Origin: Proteobacteria bacterium SG_bin5
GTDB lineage: Bacteria; Pseudomonadota; Alphaproteobacteria; Sphingomonadales; Sphingomonadaceae
Length of the DNA: 64,000 bases
Assembly (NCBI GenBank): GCA_002083475.1
Contig: LWDI01000060.1
Location: 36,250-100,249 of the forward strand
Direction of reading: 5' to 3'
The notes under the pieces were generated by a model. It worked only from the letters and a program-made list of their open reading frames with translations. It made no database searches and had not been told where the DNA came from. Of the stretch, positions 34,191 through 42,387 are shown piece by piece. Numbering within the stretch: the stretch's first letter is position 1; each line of letters begins with the position of its first letter. The position numbers were made by a program, and so were the translations under genes.

Positions 34191-36374
34191 TCACCGCCGT
34201 TCGGGCGGCAAGTCCAGCGTCATCACCTTCGCCCAGGCCGCCGCGAAATCGCGCGCGAATTGGTCGCGTGCGTCGTCCGCCGCATAGGCCTCCGCCACCG
34301 CGCGCAATTCGGTGTTCGCGCTGAACATCAGATCGACCGCCGTCGCGCGCCATTTCACTTTGCCGCTCGCCCGGTCGCGCCCCTCATAACCGCCCGCGCT
34401 CGGCGTCCAGGCGGTGTTCATGTCGAGCAGATTGACGAAATAATCGGTGCTCAGCACGCCCGGCCGCGTGGTGAGCACGCCGTCGCCGCGCCCGCCCTGT
34501 GTCGCCCCCAGCGCCCGCAGCCCGCCGACCAGGACCGTCATCTCCGGGATGGTGAGCCGCAACAGGCTCGCGCGCTCGATCAACGCTTGCGGCGCGGGCA
34601 GCCGATTGCCGGTGCCGTAGAAATTGCGGAAACCATCGGCGCTGGGTTCGAGTGCCGCGAAACCCGCGACATCGGTCTGCGCCTGGCTGGCATCGACCCG
34701 GCCGCCGCGGAAGGGGACCTCGATCGGCGTCCCGCCCGCGCGCGCCGCCGCCTCGATCGCGGCGGTGCCGCCGAGCACGATCAGATCGGCCATCGACACT
34801 TGCTTGCCGGTCTTGGCGAAATCGGCGCGCACCGCTTCGAGCTTGGGGAGCACGCGCGCGAGTTCGGCGGGGTCGTTCACCGCCCAATCGCGCTGCGGCG
34901 CCAGGCGCAACCGCCCGCCATTGGCGCCGCCGCGCCAATCGGTCGCGCGGAAACTCGCCGCCGCGCCCCAGGCGGCGCGTACCAGCTCGGCATTGCTCGG
35001 CCCACTCGCCAAGACGCGCCGCTTCAGATCGGCGATGTCGGCCGCGCCCAGCGCCGGGGCGGCGCCACCGGCGGGCAGCGGATCCTGCCAAATCAGCGCT
35101 TCCCCCGGCACCTCGGCCCCCAAATAGCGCCAGCGCGGCCCCATATCGCGGTGCATCAGCTTGAACCAGGCGCGCGCGAAGGCATCGCCGAAGCTATCCG
35201 GATTGGCGCGGAACCGCTCGACGATCGGGCGATAGGCAGCGTCCATCTTCAGCGCGAGATCGGTGGTCAGCATCACCGGGGCGTGGCGCTTATTGGGATC
35301 GAACGGATCGGGCACCAGGCTGGCGGCGTCCTTATCGGTCGGGATCCACTGCACCGCGCCGCCGGGGCTGCGCGTCTGCTGCCATTCGAACGTCATCAGA
35401 TTGTCGAGATACAGGCTGGTCCATTGGATCGGGCTCGATGTCCAGGCGCCCTCCAACCCGCTGGTGATCGCATCGGGGCCATTGCCCTTGCCGCAGCGAT
35501 TGCGCCAGCCGAGCCCTTGTTGTTCGGGCGCGGCCTGATCGGGGCTCGGCTCCACCCAATCGCCGGGCGGGTGCGCGCCGTGCGTCTTGCCGAAAGTGTG
35601 CCCGCCCGCGATCAGCGCCGCGGTTTCCTCGTCATTCATGCCCATGCGGCCGAAGGTTTCGCGAATGTCGCGCGCGGCGGCGACGGGATCGGGGTTGCCG
35701 CGCGGTCCTTCGGGATTGACGTAAATCAGCCCCATCTGCGCGGCGCCGAGCGGGCGCTGCAATTGATGATCGGCGCTATAGCGTTGATCGTCGAGCGGTT
35801 TGGTCTCAGGCCCCCAAAACACCGCTTCCGCTTGCCAATCGTCCGCGCGGCCACCCGCGAAGCCGAACGTCTTGAAGCCCATCGCCTCCAGCGAGACATT
35901 GCCGGTGAGCACGATCAGATCGGCCCAGCTGAGCTTGCGGCCATATTTCTTCTTGATCGGCCACAGCAGGCGGCGCGCCTTGTCGAGGCTGGCATTGTCG
36001 GGCCAGCTGTTCAGCGGCTCGAAGCGTTGCTGCGCGCCATCGGCGCCGCCGCGCCCGTCGAGCGCGCGATAGGTGCCCGCCGAATGCCAGGCCATGCGCA
36101 CGAAGAACGGCCCGTAATTGCCATAATCGGCGGGCCACCAGGGCTGCGACTTAGTGAGCGCGGCCTTGATATCGGCTTTCACCGCCTGCAGATCGAGCGA
36201 GGCGAAGGCGGCGGCATAATCGAAATCGCCGCCATAAGGATTGGCGCTGGGCGGCTGCTGGCGCAGCGGGCCAAGGTCGATGGGGGCGGGCGCGGCGATT
36301 TGGGCGGCGAGCGGCGGGGCGGCCAAGGCGGCGAAGCACAGGCTCAAAAGGGTCGATCGGCAGGCGCGCGTCAT
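34191..36374 (-). CDS. katG: Catalase-peroxidase with export signal
   Basis: A 727-residue KatG. The distal haem triad is in FVRMAWHSAGTYR (Arg93, Trp96, His97), the proximal histidine in IAGGHTFGKTHG, and the Met-Tyr-Trp adduct residues are available (LIYVNPEGP, FGRMGMND). The N-terminus MTRACRSTLLSLCFAALAAPPLAAQ is a clear signal peptide, so the enzyme is probably periplasmic, unlike most cytoplasmic KatG proteins. It breaks down hydrogen peroxide. No OxyR site is evident in the 134 bases upstream. Confidence 0.95.
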   Translation of the reverse strand: MTRACRSTLLSLCFAALAAPPLAAQIAAPAPIDLGPLRQQPPSANPYGGDFDYAAAFASLDLQAVKADIKAALTKSQPWWPADYGNYGPFFVRMAWHSAGTYRALDGRGGADGAQQRFEPLNSWPDNASLDKARRLLWPIKKKYGRKLSWADLIVLTGNVSLEAMGFKTFGFAGGRADDWQAEAVFWGPETKPLDDQRYSADHQLQRPLGAAQMGLIYVNPEGPRGNPDPVAAARDIRETFGRMGMNDEETAALIAGGHTFGKTHGAHPPGDWVEPSPDQAAPEQQGLGWRNRCGKGNGPDAITSGLEGAWTSSPIQWTSLYLDNLMTFEWQQTRSPGGAVQWIPTDKDAASLVPDPFDPNKRHAPVMLTTDLALKMDAAYRPIVERFRANPDSFGDAFARAWFKLMHRDMGPRWRYLGAEVPGEALIWQDPLPAGGAAPALGAADIADLKRRVLASGPSNAELVRAAWGAAASFRATDWRGGANGGRLRLAPQRDWAVNDPAELARVLPKLEAVRADFAKTGKQVSMADLIVLGGTAAIEAAARAGGTPIEVPFRGGRVDASQAQTDVAGFAALEPSADGFRNFYGTGNRLPAPQALIERASLLRLTIPEMTVLVGGLRALGATQGGRGDGVLTTRPGVLSTDYFVNLLDMNTAWTPSAGGYEGRDRASGKVKWRATAVDLMFSANTELRAVAEAYAADDARDQFARDFAAAWAKVMTLDLPPERR

Positions 36375-36508
36375 GGCAATTCCCCGGAAGACATGGCAAT
36401 TTAGCCACGACCAAGCATAGCCAGAGGGGCGACCGTTTCTTGTGCGTTCCGGCCAATTGCGGCGCTGGGCAAGGTGCGATGGGCGTGTCGGCTAGCGCGT
36501 GATGATTT

Positions 36509-36725
36509 GGTTCACGCGGAGGCGCGGAGGTTTTTGGTTCGCGCAGAGGCGCGGAGGAAGGGAAGGGAGGCGCGGAGGGGTGCGCTACCCCGCGCCGAAG
36601 GCGCCTCGAGCCAGCGGATCAAAGGCGCTTCGCGCCGTCGTTCGCCTCCCATCCTCCGTGATCTCCGCGCCTCTGCGCGAACAAAAACCTTCTTCTGCTA
36701 AAATCTCCGCGTCTCCGCGTGAACC
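36509..36725. repeat. Long imperfect palindrome between katG and the Kef gene
   Basis: The left end GGTTCACGCGGAGGCGCGGA and the right end, reverse-complemented GGTTCACGCGGAGACGCGGA, form the outer arms. Inner arms repeat GTTCGCGCAGAGGCGCGGAG on both sides. The whole 217 bases can fold as a large cruciform. It fills the gap 36375-36731 apart from about 130 bases next to katG, where I see nothing definite. Several TTCGCGC/GGCGCGGAG units recur, so the block looks like nested insertions of one element. Confidence 0.8.
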
Positions 36726-36731
36726 AAAAAG

Positions 36732-38498
36732 CTACTCCGCCACCCCTCGCGTCCGCGCGAGCCTCGGCGTCCGCTCGATCCCCGCCGCCGCCTTGATCGC
36801 CTGACGCAGCGTGTCGCGCTTGTCGTGGATCGAGGCGATCACCGGCCCCACCGCCACTCCCAGATCGGTGAGCACGGCTTCCGCCAATTGCAGCGAGCTT
36901 TCGAGCGTCTCGGGCACCGCGTCGGTCACCCCGGCCTTATAGAGTTCGGCGGCGTGATCGGTGTCGCGCGCGCGCGCGATGATCGTGAGATCGGGCACCC
37001 AGCCGCGCACCCGGCGCGTGAGGTGGACGGTCAGCACCGGATCGTCCATCGTCAGCACCAGCGCCTGGGCGCGCCCCAGATTGAGCCGATCGACCAGCTC
37101 GCTGCGCGCGACATCGCCGAACAGCACCGCATAGCCCTCGCGCCGGGCGGCGGCGGCGGTGTCGACATCGGCCTCGACCGCGACATAGGCCTTGCCGTGC
37201 GCGGCGAGCATGTCGGCGATCATCCGCCCGACCCGGCCGAAGCCGATGATCACCACCCCCGCGCCCTCGGGCGGGATCATCTCTTCGGGGCTGTCGCCGC
37301 CCTGGCGTCGATCGATCGCGCGCGCGGCCAGCCGTCCGCTAAAGGCGAGCAATGGGGTGAGCGTGAGCCCCAGCGCGGTCACGATCTGCCAGAAATCGGC
37401 GGTCTCGGCCGCGATCACCCCCGCGCTCGTCGCGGCGCCGAGCACGATCAGCGTCGTCTCGGACGGGCTGCCCATCAGCAACCCGGTCTCGGCGGCGACC
37501 GAGTTGCGCTGTCCCGCGAGCTTGAGCAGCGCGAAGGTCACCACGGTCTTGATCGCGACCACCCCGGCGATCGCCGCGAGCAAGGCGGGCCAGGCGGCGA
37601 GCAGCCGCGCGAGATCGAGCCGCATCCCGACGGTGATCAGGAACACCCCGAGCGCCAGCCCCTTGAAGGGCGCGGTGATCACCTCGACCTCGCGGTGATA
37701 ATCGGTCTCGGCGATGAGCAGCCCCGCGAGCAGCGCGCCGACGATCGGCGAGAGCCCGGCGGCGAAGGTGGCGAGGCTCGCGATGATCACCACCAGCAGC
37801 GAGGCGGCGAAGAACATTTCGGGGCTTTTGGTCCGCGCGGCTTGCGCGAACAAGCGCGGCAGGACGAAGCGGCCGCCGACGAAGATCACCGCGACCGTGC
37901 CGCCCGCGCGCGCGATCACCATCAGCACCCCCGCGCCATCGGCCCCCATCGGGCCGAGCGCGGCGAGCGCGAACAGGATCGGGACGAGCGCGACGTCCTC
38001 GAACAACAGCATCGCGAAGGCGAGCCGGCCGACCGGCGTCGCGGTGCCCGCGATCGGCAGCACCAGCCCGGTCGACGACAACGCAAGCGCGATGCCGAGC
38101 CCGAGCGCGCCGGCGACCGGCTGGCCGGTGAGCGTGATCGCCGCGCCGATCAGCAGCCCCGAGCCGAGCAGCTCGGCGGCGCCCAGCCCGAAGACCGCGC
38201 GGCGCAGCTCCCACAAACGGCGAAAGGAGAGTTCGAGCCCGATCGAGAAGAGCAGCAGGATGATGCCGAGTTCGGCGAAGGGCTCGATCACCGCCGGATC
38301 GGCGATGGTGACGAAGCCGAGCCAGGGCATGTCCTTGGCGAGCCGCCCGAGCCCCGCGGGGCCGGCGAGCGCGCCGACCAGGATGAAGCCGATCACCGGG
38401 CTGATCCGCGCGCGCGCGAACGCCGGGATCACCAGGCCCGCCGCGCCCAGGATCACCAGCGTATCGGCATAATCGCGCCCGGACCAATCGAAAGCCAT
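36732..38498 (-). CDS. Kef-type K+/H+ antiporter (CPA2) with TrkA-N domain
   Basis: A 588-residue protein: about 12 transmembrane helices (residues 10-395; PVIGFILVGALAGPAGLG, GIILLLFSIGLELSFRRLW, GIALALSSTGLVLPI) and a cytoplasmic NAD-binding RCK/TrkA-N domain beginning VVIIGFGRVGRMIADMLAAHGK near residue 420. This matches KefB/KefC/YbaL-type monovalent cation/proton antiporters. No KefF/KefG partner is adjacent. It probably serves potassium or pH homeostasis in stress. Confidence 0.92.
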   Translation of the reverse strand: MAFDWSGRDYADTLVILGAAGLVIPAFARARISPVIGFILVGALAGPAGLGRLAKDMPWLGFVTIADPAVIEPFAELGIILLLFSIGLELSFRRLWELRRAVFGLGAAELLGSGLLIGAAITLTGQPVAGALGLGIALALSSTGLVLPIAGTATPVGRLAFAMLLFEDVALVPILFALAALGPMGADGAGVLMVIARAGGTVAVIFVGGRFVLPRLFAQAARTKSPEMFFAASLLVVIIASLATFAAGLSPIVGALLAGLLIAETDYHREVEVITAPFKGLALGVFLITVGMRLDLARLLAAWPALLAAIAGVVAIKTVVTFALLKLAGQRNSVAAETGLLMGSPSETTLIVLGAATSAGVIAAETADFWQIVTALGLTLTPLLAFSGRLAARAIDRRQGGDSPEEMIPPEGAGVVIIGFGRVGRMIADMLAAHGKAYVAVEADVDTAAAARREGYAVLFGDVARSELVDRLNLGRAQALVLTMDDPVLTVHLTRRVRGWVPDLTIIARARDTDHAAELYKAGVTDAVPETLESSLQLAEAVLTDLGVAVGPVIASIHDKRDTLRQAIKAAAGIERTPRLARTRGVAE

Positions 38499-38628
38499 GG
38501 CGACGGTGCTAGCCGAGCGATCGAGCTTTGTCAGTTCCCCCGCGCTCGTCGCGCAGATTCGGGGCGTTCACGCCGCGCCATACCAATTCGGCCCGACGCC
38601 GATGACCCGCGCCGATCCTCGTGCGCGG

Positions 38629-39852
38629 TTAGGCGTGCACGCGGTCCATCGCGCTTTCCAGATTCTCGCGGATCGCCTCGAAGAATTGCTCGGTGGTCAT
38701 CCAGGGCTGATCGGGGCCGATCAGGATCGCGAGATCCTTGGTCATCTTGCCCGATTCGACCGTTTCGACGCAGACCCGCTCGAGCGTTTCGGCGAATTGC
38801 GTCACCTCGGGCGTGCCGTCGAACTTGCCGCGATATTTGAGGCCGCCGGTCCAGGCGAAGATCGAGGCGATCGGGTTGGTCGAGGTCGCCTTGCCTTGCT
38901 GGTGCTGGCGATAATGGCGGGTGACGGTGCCGTGCGCGGCCTCGGCTTCCACCGTCTTGCCATCGGGGGTGAGCAGCACCGAGGTCATCAGCCCCAGCGA
39001 GCCGAAGCCCTGCGCGACTTGGTCCGATTGGACGTCGCCGTCATAATTTTTGCACGCCCACACGAATTCGCCGTGCCATTTGAGCGCCGAGGCGACCATG
39101 TCGTCGATCAGGCGGTGCTCGTAGACGATGCCGGCTTCCTTGAAGCGATCGGCGAATTCGGCCTCGAACACTTCGGCGAACAAGTCCTTGAAGCGCCCGT
39201 CATAGGCCTTGAGGATCGTGTTCTTGGTCGAAAGATAGACCGGCCAACCGCGGCCGAGCCCGTAATGGAACGAGGCGCGCGCGAAATCGCGGATCGAATC
39301 GTCGAGATTATACATGCCCATCGCGACGCCCGAGGAGGGGAAGTTGAACACTTCCTCCTCGATCACCTGGCCGTCCTCGCCCTCCCACTTCATCGTCAGC
39401 TTGCCGGGGCCGGGAACGCGGAAATCGGTCGCGCGATATTGGTCGCCGAACGCATGGCGGCCGACGACGATCGGCTTGGTCCAACCCGGAATCAGCCGGG
39501 GGACGTTGCGGATCACGATCGGCTCGCGAAACACCACGCCGCCCAGGATGTTGCGGATCGTGCCATTCGGCGACTTCCACATCTTCTTGAGGCCGAACTC
39601 GGCGACGCGCGCCTCGTCCGGCGTGATCGTCGCGCATTTCACGCCGACGCCATATTTTTGGATCGCGCGCGCGGAATCGACCGTCACCCGATCGTCGGTC
39701 GCGTCGCGATGCTCGATGCCGAGGTCGTAATAATCGAGATCGATATCGAGATAGGGAAGGATGAGTCGCTCGCGGATCCATTGCCAGATGATGCGGGTCA
39801 TCTCATCGCCGTCGATCTCCACGACGGGCGTCTTCACCTTGATCTTCGCCAT
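38629..39852 (-). CDS. icd: NADP-dependent isocitrate dehydrogenase
   Basis: A 407-residue IDH of the eukaryote-like type II family, distinct from E. coli Icd. Substrate and metal residues are in GTIRNILGGVVFREPI, KNYDGDVQSDQVAQGFGSLGLMTS (the metal aspartates) and AEAAHGTVTRHYRQHQQGK. It converts isocitrate to 2-oxoglutarate with NADPH formation. The 130-base gap to the Kef gene downstream holds no distinct terminator. Confidence 0.96.
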   Translation of the reverse strand: MAKIKVKTPVVEIDGDEMTRIIWQWIRERLILPYLDIDLDYYDLGIEHRDATDDRVTVDSARAIQKYGVGVKCATITPDEARVAEFGLKKMWKSPNGTIRNILGGVVFREPIVIRNVPRLIPGWTKPIVVGRHAFGDQYRATDFRVPGPGKLTMKWEGEDGQVIEEEVFNFPSSGVAMGMYNLDDSIRDFARASFHYGLGRGWPVYLSTKNTILKAYDGRFKDLFAEVFEAEFADRFKEAGIVYEHRLIDDMVASALKWHGEFVWACKNYDGDVQSDQVAQGFGSLGLMTSVLLTPDGKTVEAEAAHGTVTRHYRQHQQGKATSTNPIASIFAWTGGLKYRGKFDGTPEVTQFAETLERVCVETVESGKMTKDLAILIGPDQPWMTTEQFFEAIRENLESAMDRVHA

Positions 39853-39993
39853 CGATTGCTCGCTTGTTCCTGTGGGAGGGTGGCCCCACGCTCTAGGCGC
39901 TCAACCCGCGCCGATCAATGGCGCGCGGGGGCGCTGGCGGCCCCGCGGGGAATTGCGGCGTTGAAATGGCAAGCGGCGCGGGTTAGGCTCCCC

Positions 39994-40737
39994 ATGATGG
40001 GCTATCTCGACAAGCCACCCACGCAAACGAGCCGAAACGAAGGCAGCGTCAAATGGCGCTTTCCGGACGTGCATCCGGAAGGGCGCAAATATGTGCTGAT
40101 CGCGGCGGTGGCGACGTTCGCGTCGCTATTCATCTGGTCGTTCCTCACCTGGCCGCTGGTGGGGCTCACGATTTGGGTGGCGGCTTTCTTCCGCGATCCG
40201 GTGCGGGTGACGCCGCTCGGCGACGATTTGCTCGTCAGCCCCGCCGACGGTTTGGTGACGCTGATCGAGCGCGTCGCGGTGCCGCGCGAACTCGCCGGGC
40301 CGCAGGCTTTGGGCAGCGCGCCGATGCTGCGCGTGTCGATCTTCATGAGCGTGTTCGACGTGCACATCAACCGCACGCCGATCGCGGGGACGATCCGCCA
40401 GGTGATCTATATTTCGGGGCGTTTCCTCAACGCCGATCTCGACAAGGCGAGCGACGAGAATGAGCGCCAGCACATCTTGGTCGAGGGGCGCGACGGGCGG
40501 CGGATCGGCTTCACCCAGATCGCGGGGCTGGTCGCGCGGCGGATCGTGCCCTTCGTGAAGCCCGGCGACATGGTCGCCGCCGGCCAGCGGATCGGGTTGA
40601 TCCGCTTCGGCAGCCGGGTCGATGTCTATCTGCCCGACGACATGGTGTGTCAGGTGATGCTCGGCCAGCGCGTGGTGGCGGGCGAAACGGTGATCGCGCG
40701 CCAGGGCGCCGCGCCGACGATCGGGGTGGCGCAATAA
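39994..40737 (+). CDS. psd: Phosphatidylserine decarboxylase proenzyme
   Basis: A 247-residue short (archaeal-type) PSD. Two membrane-associated helices near residues 32-62 precede the catalytic part: DDLLVSPADGLV, the histidine block FMSVFDVHINRTPIAG, and the self-cleavage site in RFGSRVD, where the serine becomes the pyruvoyl cofactor. It makes phosphatidylethanolamine from phosphatidylserine. It forms a pathway pair with pssA 463 bases downstream, the two being split by repeat DNA. Tandem ATGs at 39994 and 39997. Confidence 0.94.
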   Translation: MMGYLDKPPTQTSRNEGSVKWRFPDVHPEGRKYVLIAAVATFASLFIWSFLTWPLVGLTIWVAAFFRDPVRVTPLGDDLLVSPADGLVTLIERVAVPRELAGPQALGSAPMLRVSIFMSVFDVHINRTPIAGTIRQVIYISGRFLNADLDKASDENERQHILVEGRDGRRIGFTQIAGLVARRIVPFVKPGDMVAAGQRIGLIRFGSRVDVYLPDDMVCQVMLGQRVVAGETVIARQGAAPTIGVAQ

Positions 40738-40781
40738 CGACGCCGGCGATGTCGAAAGGCAGCCGCCCTCCCTGGCGAAAA

Positions 40782-40862
40782 CCGGGGCCGAGCAGCGCGA
40801 CGGGTTATATGACGCGTCCAAACCGATGGCGGCGCGACTGGGCCCCGGCCTACGCCGGGGAA
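40782..40862. repeat. Palindromic repeat, first copy, between psd and pssA
   Basis: It begins CCGGGGCCGAG and ends GGCCCCGGCCTACGCCGGGG, and contains AAACCGATGGCGGCGCGA at 40820-40837. That 18-base core is identical in the second copy (41132-41149). The two copies lie within the 463-base psd-pssA gap; the rest of the gap (40863-41081) holds no gene I can support. Confidence 0.8.
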
Positions 40863-41081
40863 GGTGAGAAAGGGGAAGGGGATGAATATGCCCCGAGGCG
40901 TCGCGCGACGACCCGCCGCCGTTGGCCACGACCCAGCTTGCCGCTGCGCGCTCGCGCCCGACCCGGTGACTCCGCGCGCGCTGTTCAGGCTGACCCGCCC
41001 AAGGTTCGCGATGGAGGGTGCCGGTTCCCGGTCGACGGGGAGGATCCGTTCCAAAACCAACGTCGGCCGCCCCTTCTCCTT

Positions 41082-41170
41082 CCCCGGCGAAGGCCGGGGC
41101 CCAGCGGCGCGCCACTCGAGATGTCGCTTCGAAACCGATGGCGGCGCGATCGAACCCCGGCCGTCGCCGG
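41082..41170. repeat. Palindromic repeat, second copy, between psd and pssA
   Basis: CCCCGGCGAAGGCCGGGG forms a hairpin at the left end and CCCCGGCCGTCGCCGG at the right. It shares the 18-base core AAACCGATGGCGGCGCGA with the copy at 40782-40862, in the same orientation. It ends about 30 bases before pssA. Confidence 0.8.
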
Positions 41171-41200
41171 AAGAGGGCGATGAGCGGTGATGGGTAAGCG

Positions 41201-41965
41201 ATGAGCCCTCGCCGCCCGCGCCCGGGGCTGCCCCTACGCGCCTTGGTCCCCAATGCGGTGACCGCGCTCGCGCTCTGCTCGGGGTTGACCGGGGTGCGGT
41301 TCGCGATCGCGGGGGATTGGGCGGCGGCGGTGGCGATGGTGCTCCTCGCCGCCGTGCTCGACGGGCTCGACGGCGGCGTCGCGCGGCTGGTGCGCGGCGA
41401 GAGCCGGTTCGGCGCCGAGCTCGATTCGCTCGCCGATGCGATCTCCTTCGGAGTCGCGCCCGCGCTCATCCTCTATCTCTGGTCGCTGCAAGCTTTGCCG
41501 CGCCTCGGCTGGCTGAGCGCGCTGCTGCTCGCGGTGTTCTGCGCATTGCGCCTCGCGCGCTTCAACGCCGCGATCGACCGGGCCGACCAGCCGCACAAAT
41601 CGGCGGGGTTCTTGACCGGCGTGCCCGCCCCCGCCGGGGCGGGGCTGGCGTTGCTGCCGCTTTATCTTTGGTTGATGACCGATTGGCCGATGCTGCGCGC
41701 GCCTTGGCTGGTCGCGCCCTGGGTCGCGTGCATCGCGCTGCTGATGATCTCGAGCATCGCGACCTTCAGCCCGCGCGCGCTGCGCCCACGCCGCGCGATC
41801 CGGTTCGAGGCGCTCGCGCTGATCGTTTTGCTCGGCGCGGCCTTCGCCTCCGCGCCCTGGCCGACGCTCGCGCTGCTAGCGGGCGCTTATCTGTTGAGCA
41901 TCCCGTTCAGCGCGCGCGCCTTCGCGGCGGTCAAGCGGCGGCGCGCCACACCGTCCGGCGAATGA
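41201..41965 (+). CDS. pssA: CDP-diacylglycerol-serine O-phosphatidyltransferase
   Basis: A 254-residue membrane enzyme with six or so transmembrane helices. The CDP-alcohol phosphatidyltransferase motif is complete, DG(x)2AR(x)8G(x)3D(x)3D: DGLDGGVARLV and FGAELDSLADAISFG. It makes phosphatidylserine for Psd, encoded just upstream. Its 3' end overlaps a convergent small membrane-protein gene by 35 bases. Confidence 0.94.
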   Translation: MSPRRPRPGLPLRALVPNAVTALALCSGLTGVRFAIAGDWAAAVAMVLLAAVLDGLDGGVARLVRGESRFGAELDSLADAISFGVAPALILYLWSLQALPRLGWLSALLLAVFCALRLARFNAAIDRADQPHKSAGFLTGVPAPAGAGLALLPLYLWLMTDWPMLRAPWLVAPWVACIALLMISSIATFSPRALRPRRAIRFEALALIVLLGAAFASAPWPTLALLAGAYLLSIPFSARAFAAVKRRRATPSGE

Positions 41966-42122
41966 CGCGTGGCGCGGGGGCGCGGCTGGCGGCGCGCTGA
42001 GGCGCTTCGGCGCGCAGCAGCGCCGCGATCCAAGGGAGCGCGGGGAGCAAGGTATCGAGGAAGATCTGAGCGACCAGCAGCAGCGCGCCGCCGAACAGGA
42101 TCGTGCCGAGCAGTGCCATCAT
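41931..42122 (-). CDS. Small single-span membrane protein, possibly SOS-controlled
   Basis: A 63-residue protein: an N-terminal hydrophobic segment MMALLGTILFGGALLLVAQIF followed by a second apolar stretch and a basic Ala/Arg-rich tail. AGGGAG lies seven bases before the ATG at 42122, a good ribosome binding site. A sequence matching the LexA consensus lies 92 bases upstream (42214-42228). I know no homologue by sequence. The size, topology and possible LexA control recall SOS-induced division inhibitors such as Caulobacter SidA, but this is only a hypothesis. Confidence 0.5.
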   Translation of the reverse strand: MMALLGTILFGGALLLVAQIFLDTLLPALPWIAALLRAEAPQRAASRAPAPRVIRRTVWRAAA

Positions 42123-42213
42123 CACTCAACTCCCTGAATTCACCAGACAAATCCCGCACGGACAACGCCGGTGCGCGGCGCCGCGTTCCCCGTTCCTTCT
42201 ACGGACCATCTAT

Positions 42214-42228
42214 GTTCTATTCCCGTTC
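42214..42228. promoter_or_regulatory. LexA-like site (GTTC-N7-GTTC)
   Basis: GTTCTATTCCCGTTC fits the alphaproteobacterial LexA consensus exactly. It lies between the divergent small membrane-protein gene (start 42122) and rpsB. One or two chance matches are expected in a window of this size, so support depends on its promoter position. Confidence 0.4.
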
Positions 42229-42239
42229 CCAGTGTCAAC

Positions 42240-42287
42240 CCTTGATTTCGCGCCCGCGCTCGGCCTTGATTTCGCCCCCGCGCTCGG
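42240..42287 (+). repeat. Tandem 24-base duplication in the rpsB promoter region
   Basis: CCTTGATTTCGC(G/C)CCCGCGCTCGG occurs twice without a gap; the copies differ at one base. Each copy contains TTGATT. The second TTGATT (42266-42271) is followed 17 bases later by TAGGTG, so the repeat duplicates the -35 part of the likely rpsB promoter. Confidence 0.85.
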
Positions 42288-42294
42288 CTAGGTG
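42266..42294 (+). promoter_or_regulatory. Probable rpsB promoter
   Basis: TTGATT at 42266 and GCTAGGTG at 42287-42294 fit the alphaproteobacterial housekeeping pattern (TTGAC-like, then GCTA-like with a 14-base spacer). Transcription would begin about 90 bases before the rpsB start, leaving a leader in which S2 autoregulation could act. Inferred from pattern only. Confidence 0.4.
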
Positions 42295-42387
42295 CGCCGC
42301 CTCGACCCCGCATGGGAAGCGCTCATACCGGTGTCGGCTTGCAGCCGATCACGGCTTCCCAGAGGCAGAACCGGAAAGGAAATGATT

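Noticed and set aside
34260..36404. A 714-codon plus-strand frame opposite katG
   Set aside because: Shadow of katG; translation has no recognisable motif.
38497..39993. Long upstream extension of the psd frame to about 38497
   Set aside because: It runs antisense to icd; the native PSD start is clear at 39994, with family-like N-terminus after that point.
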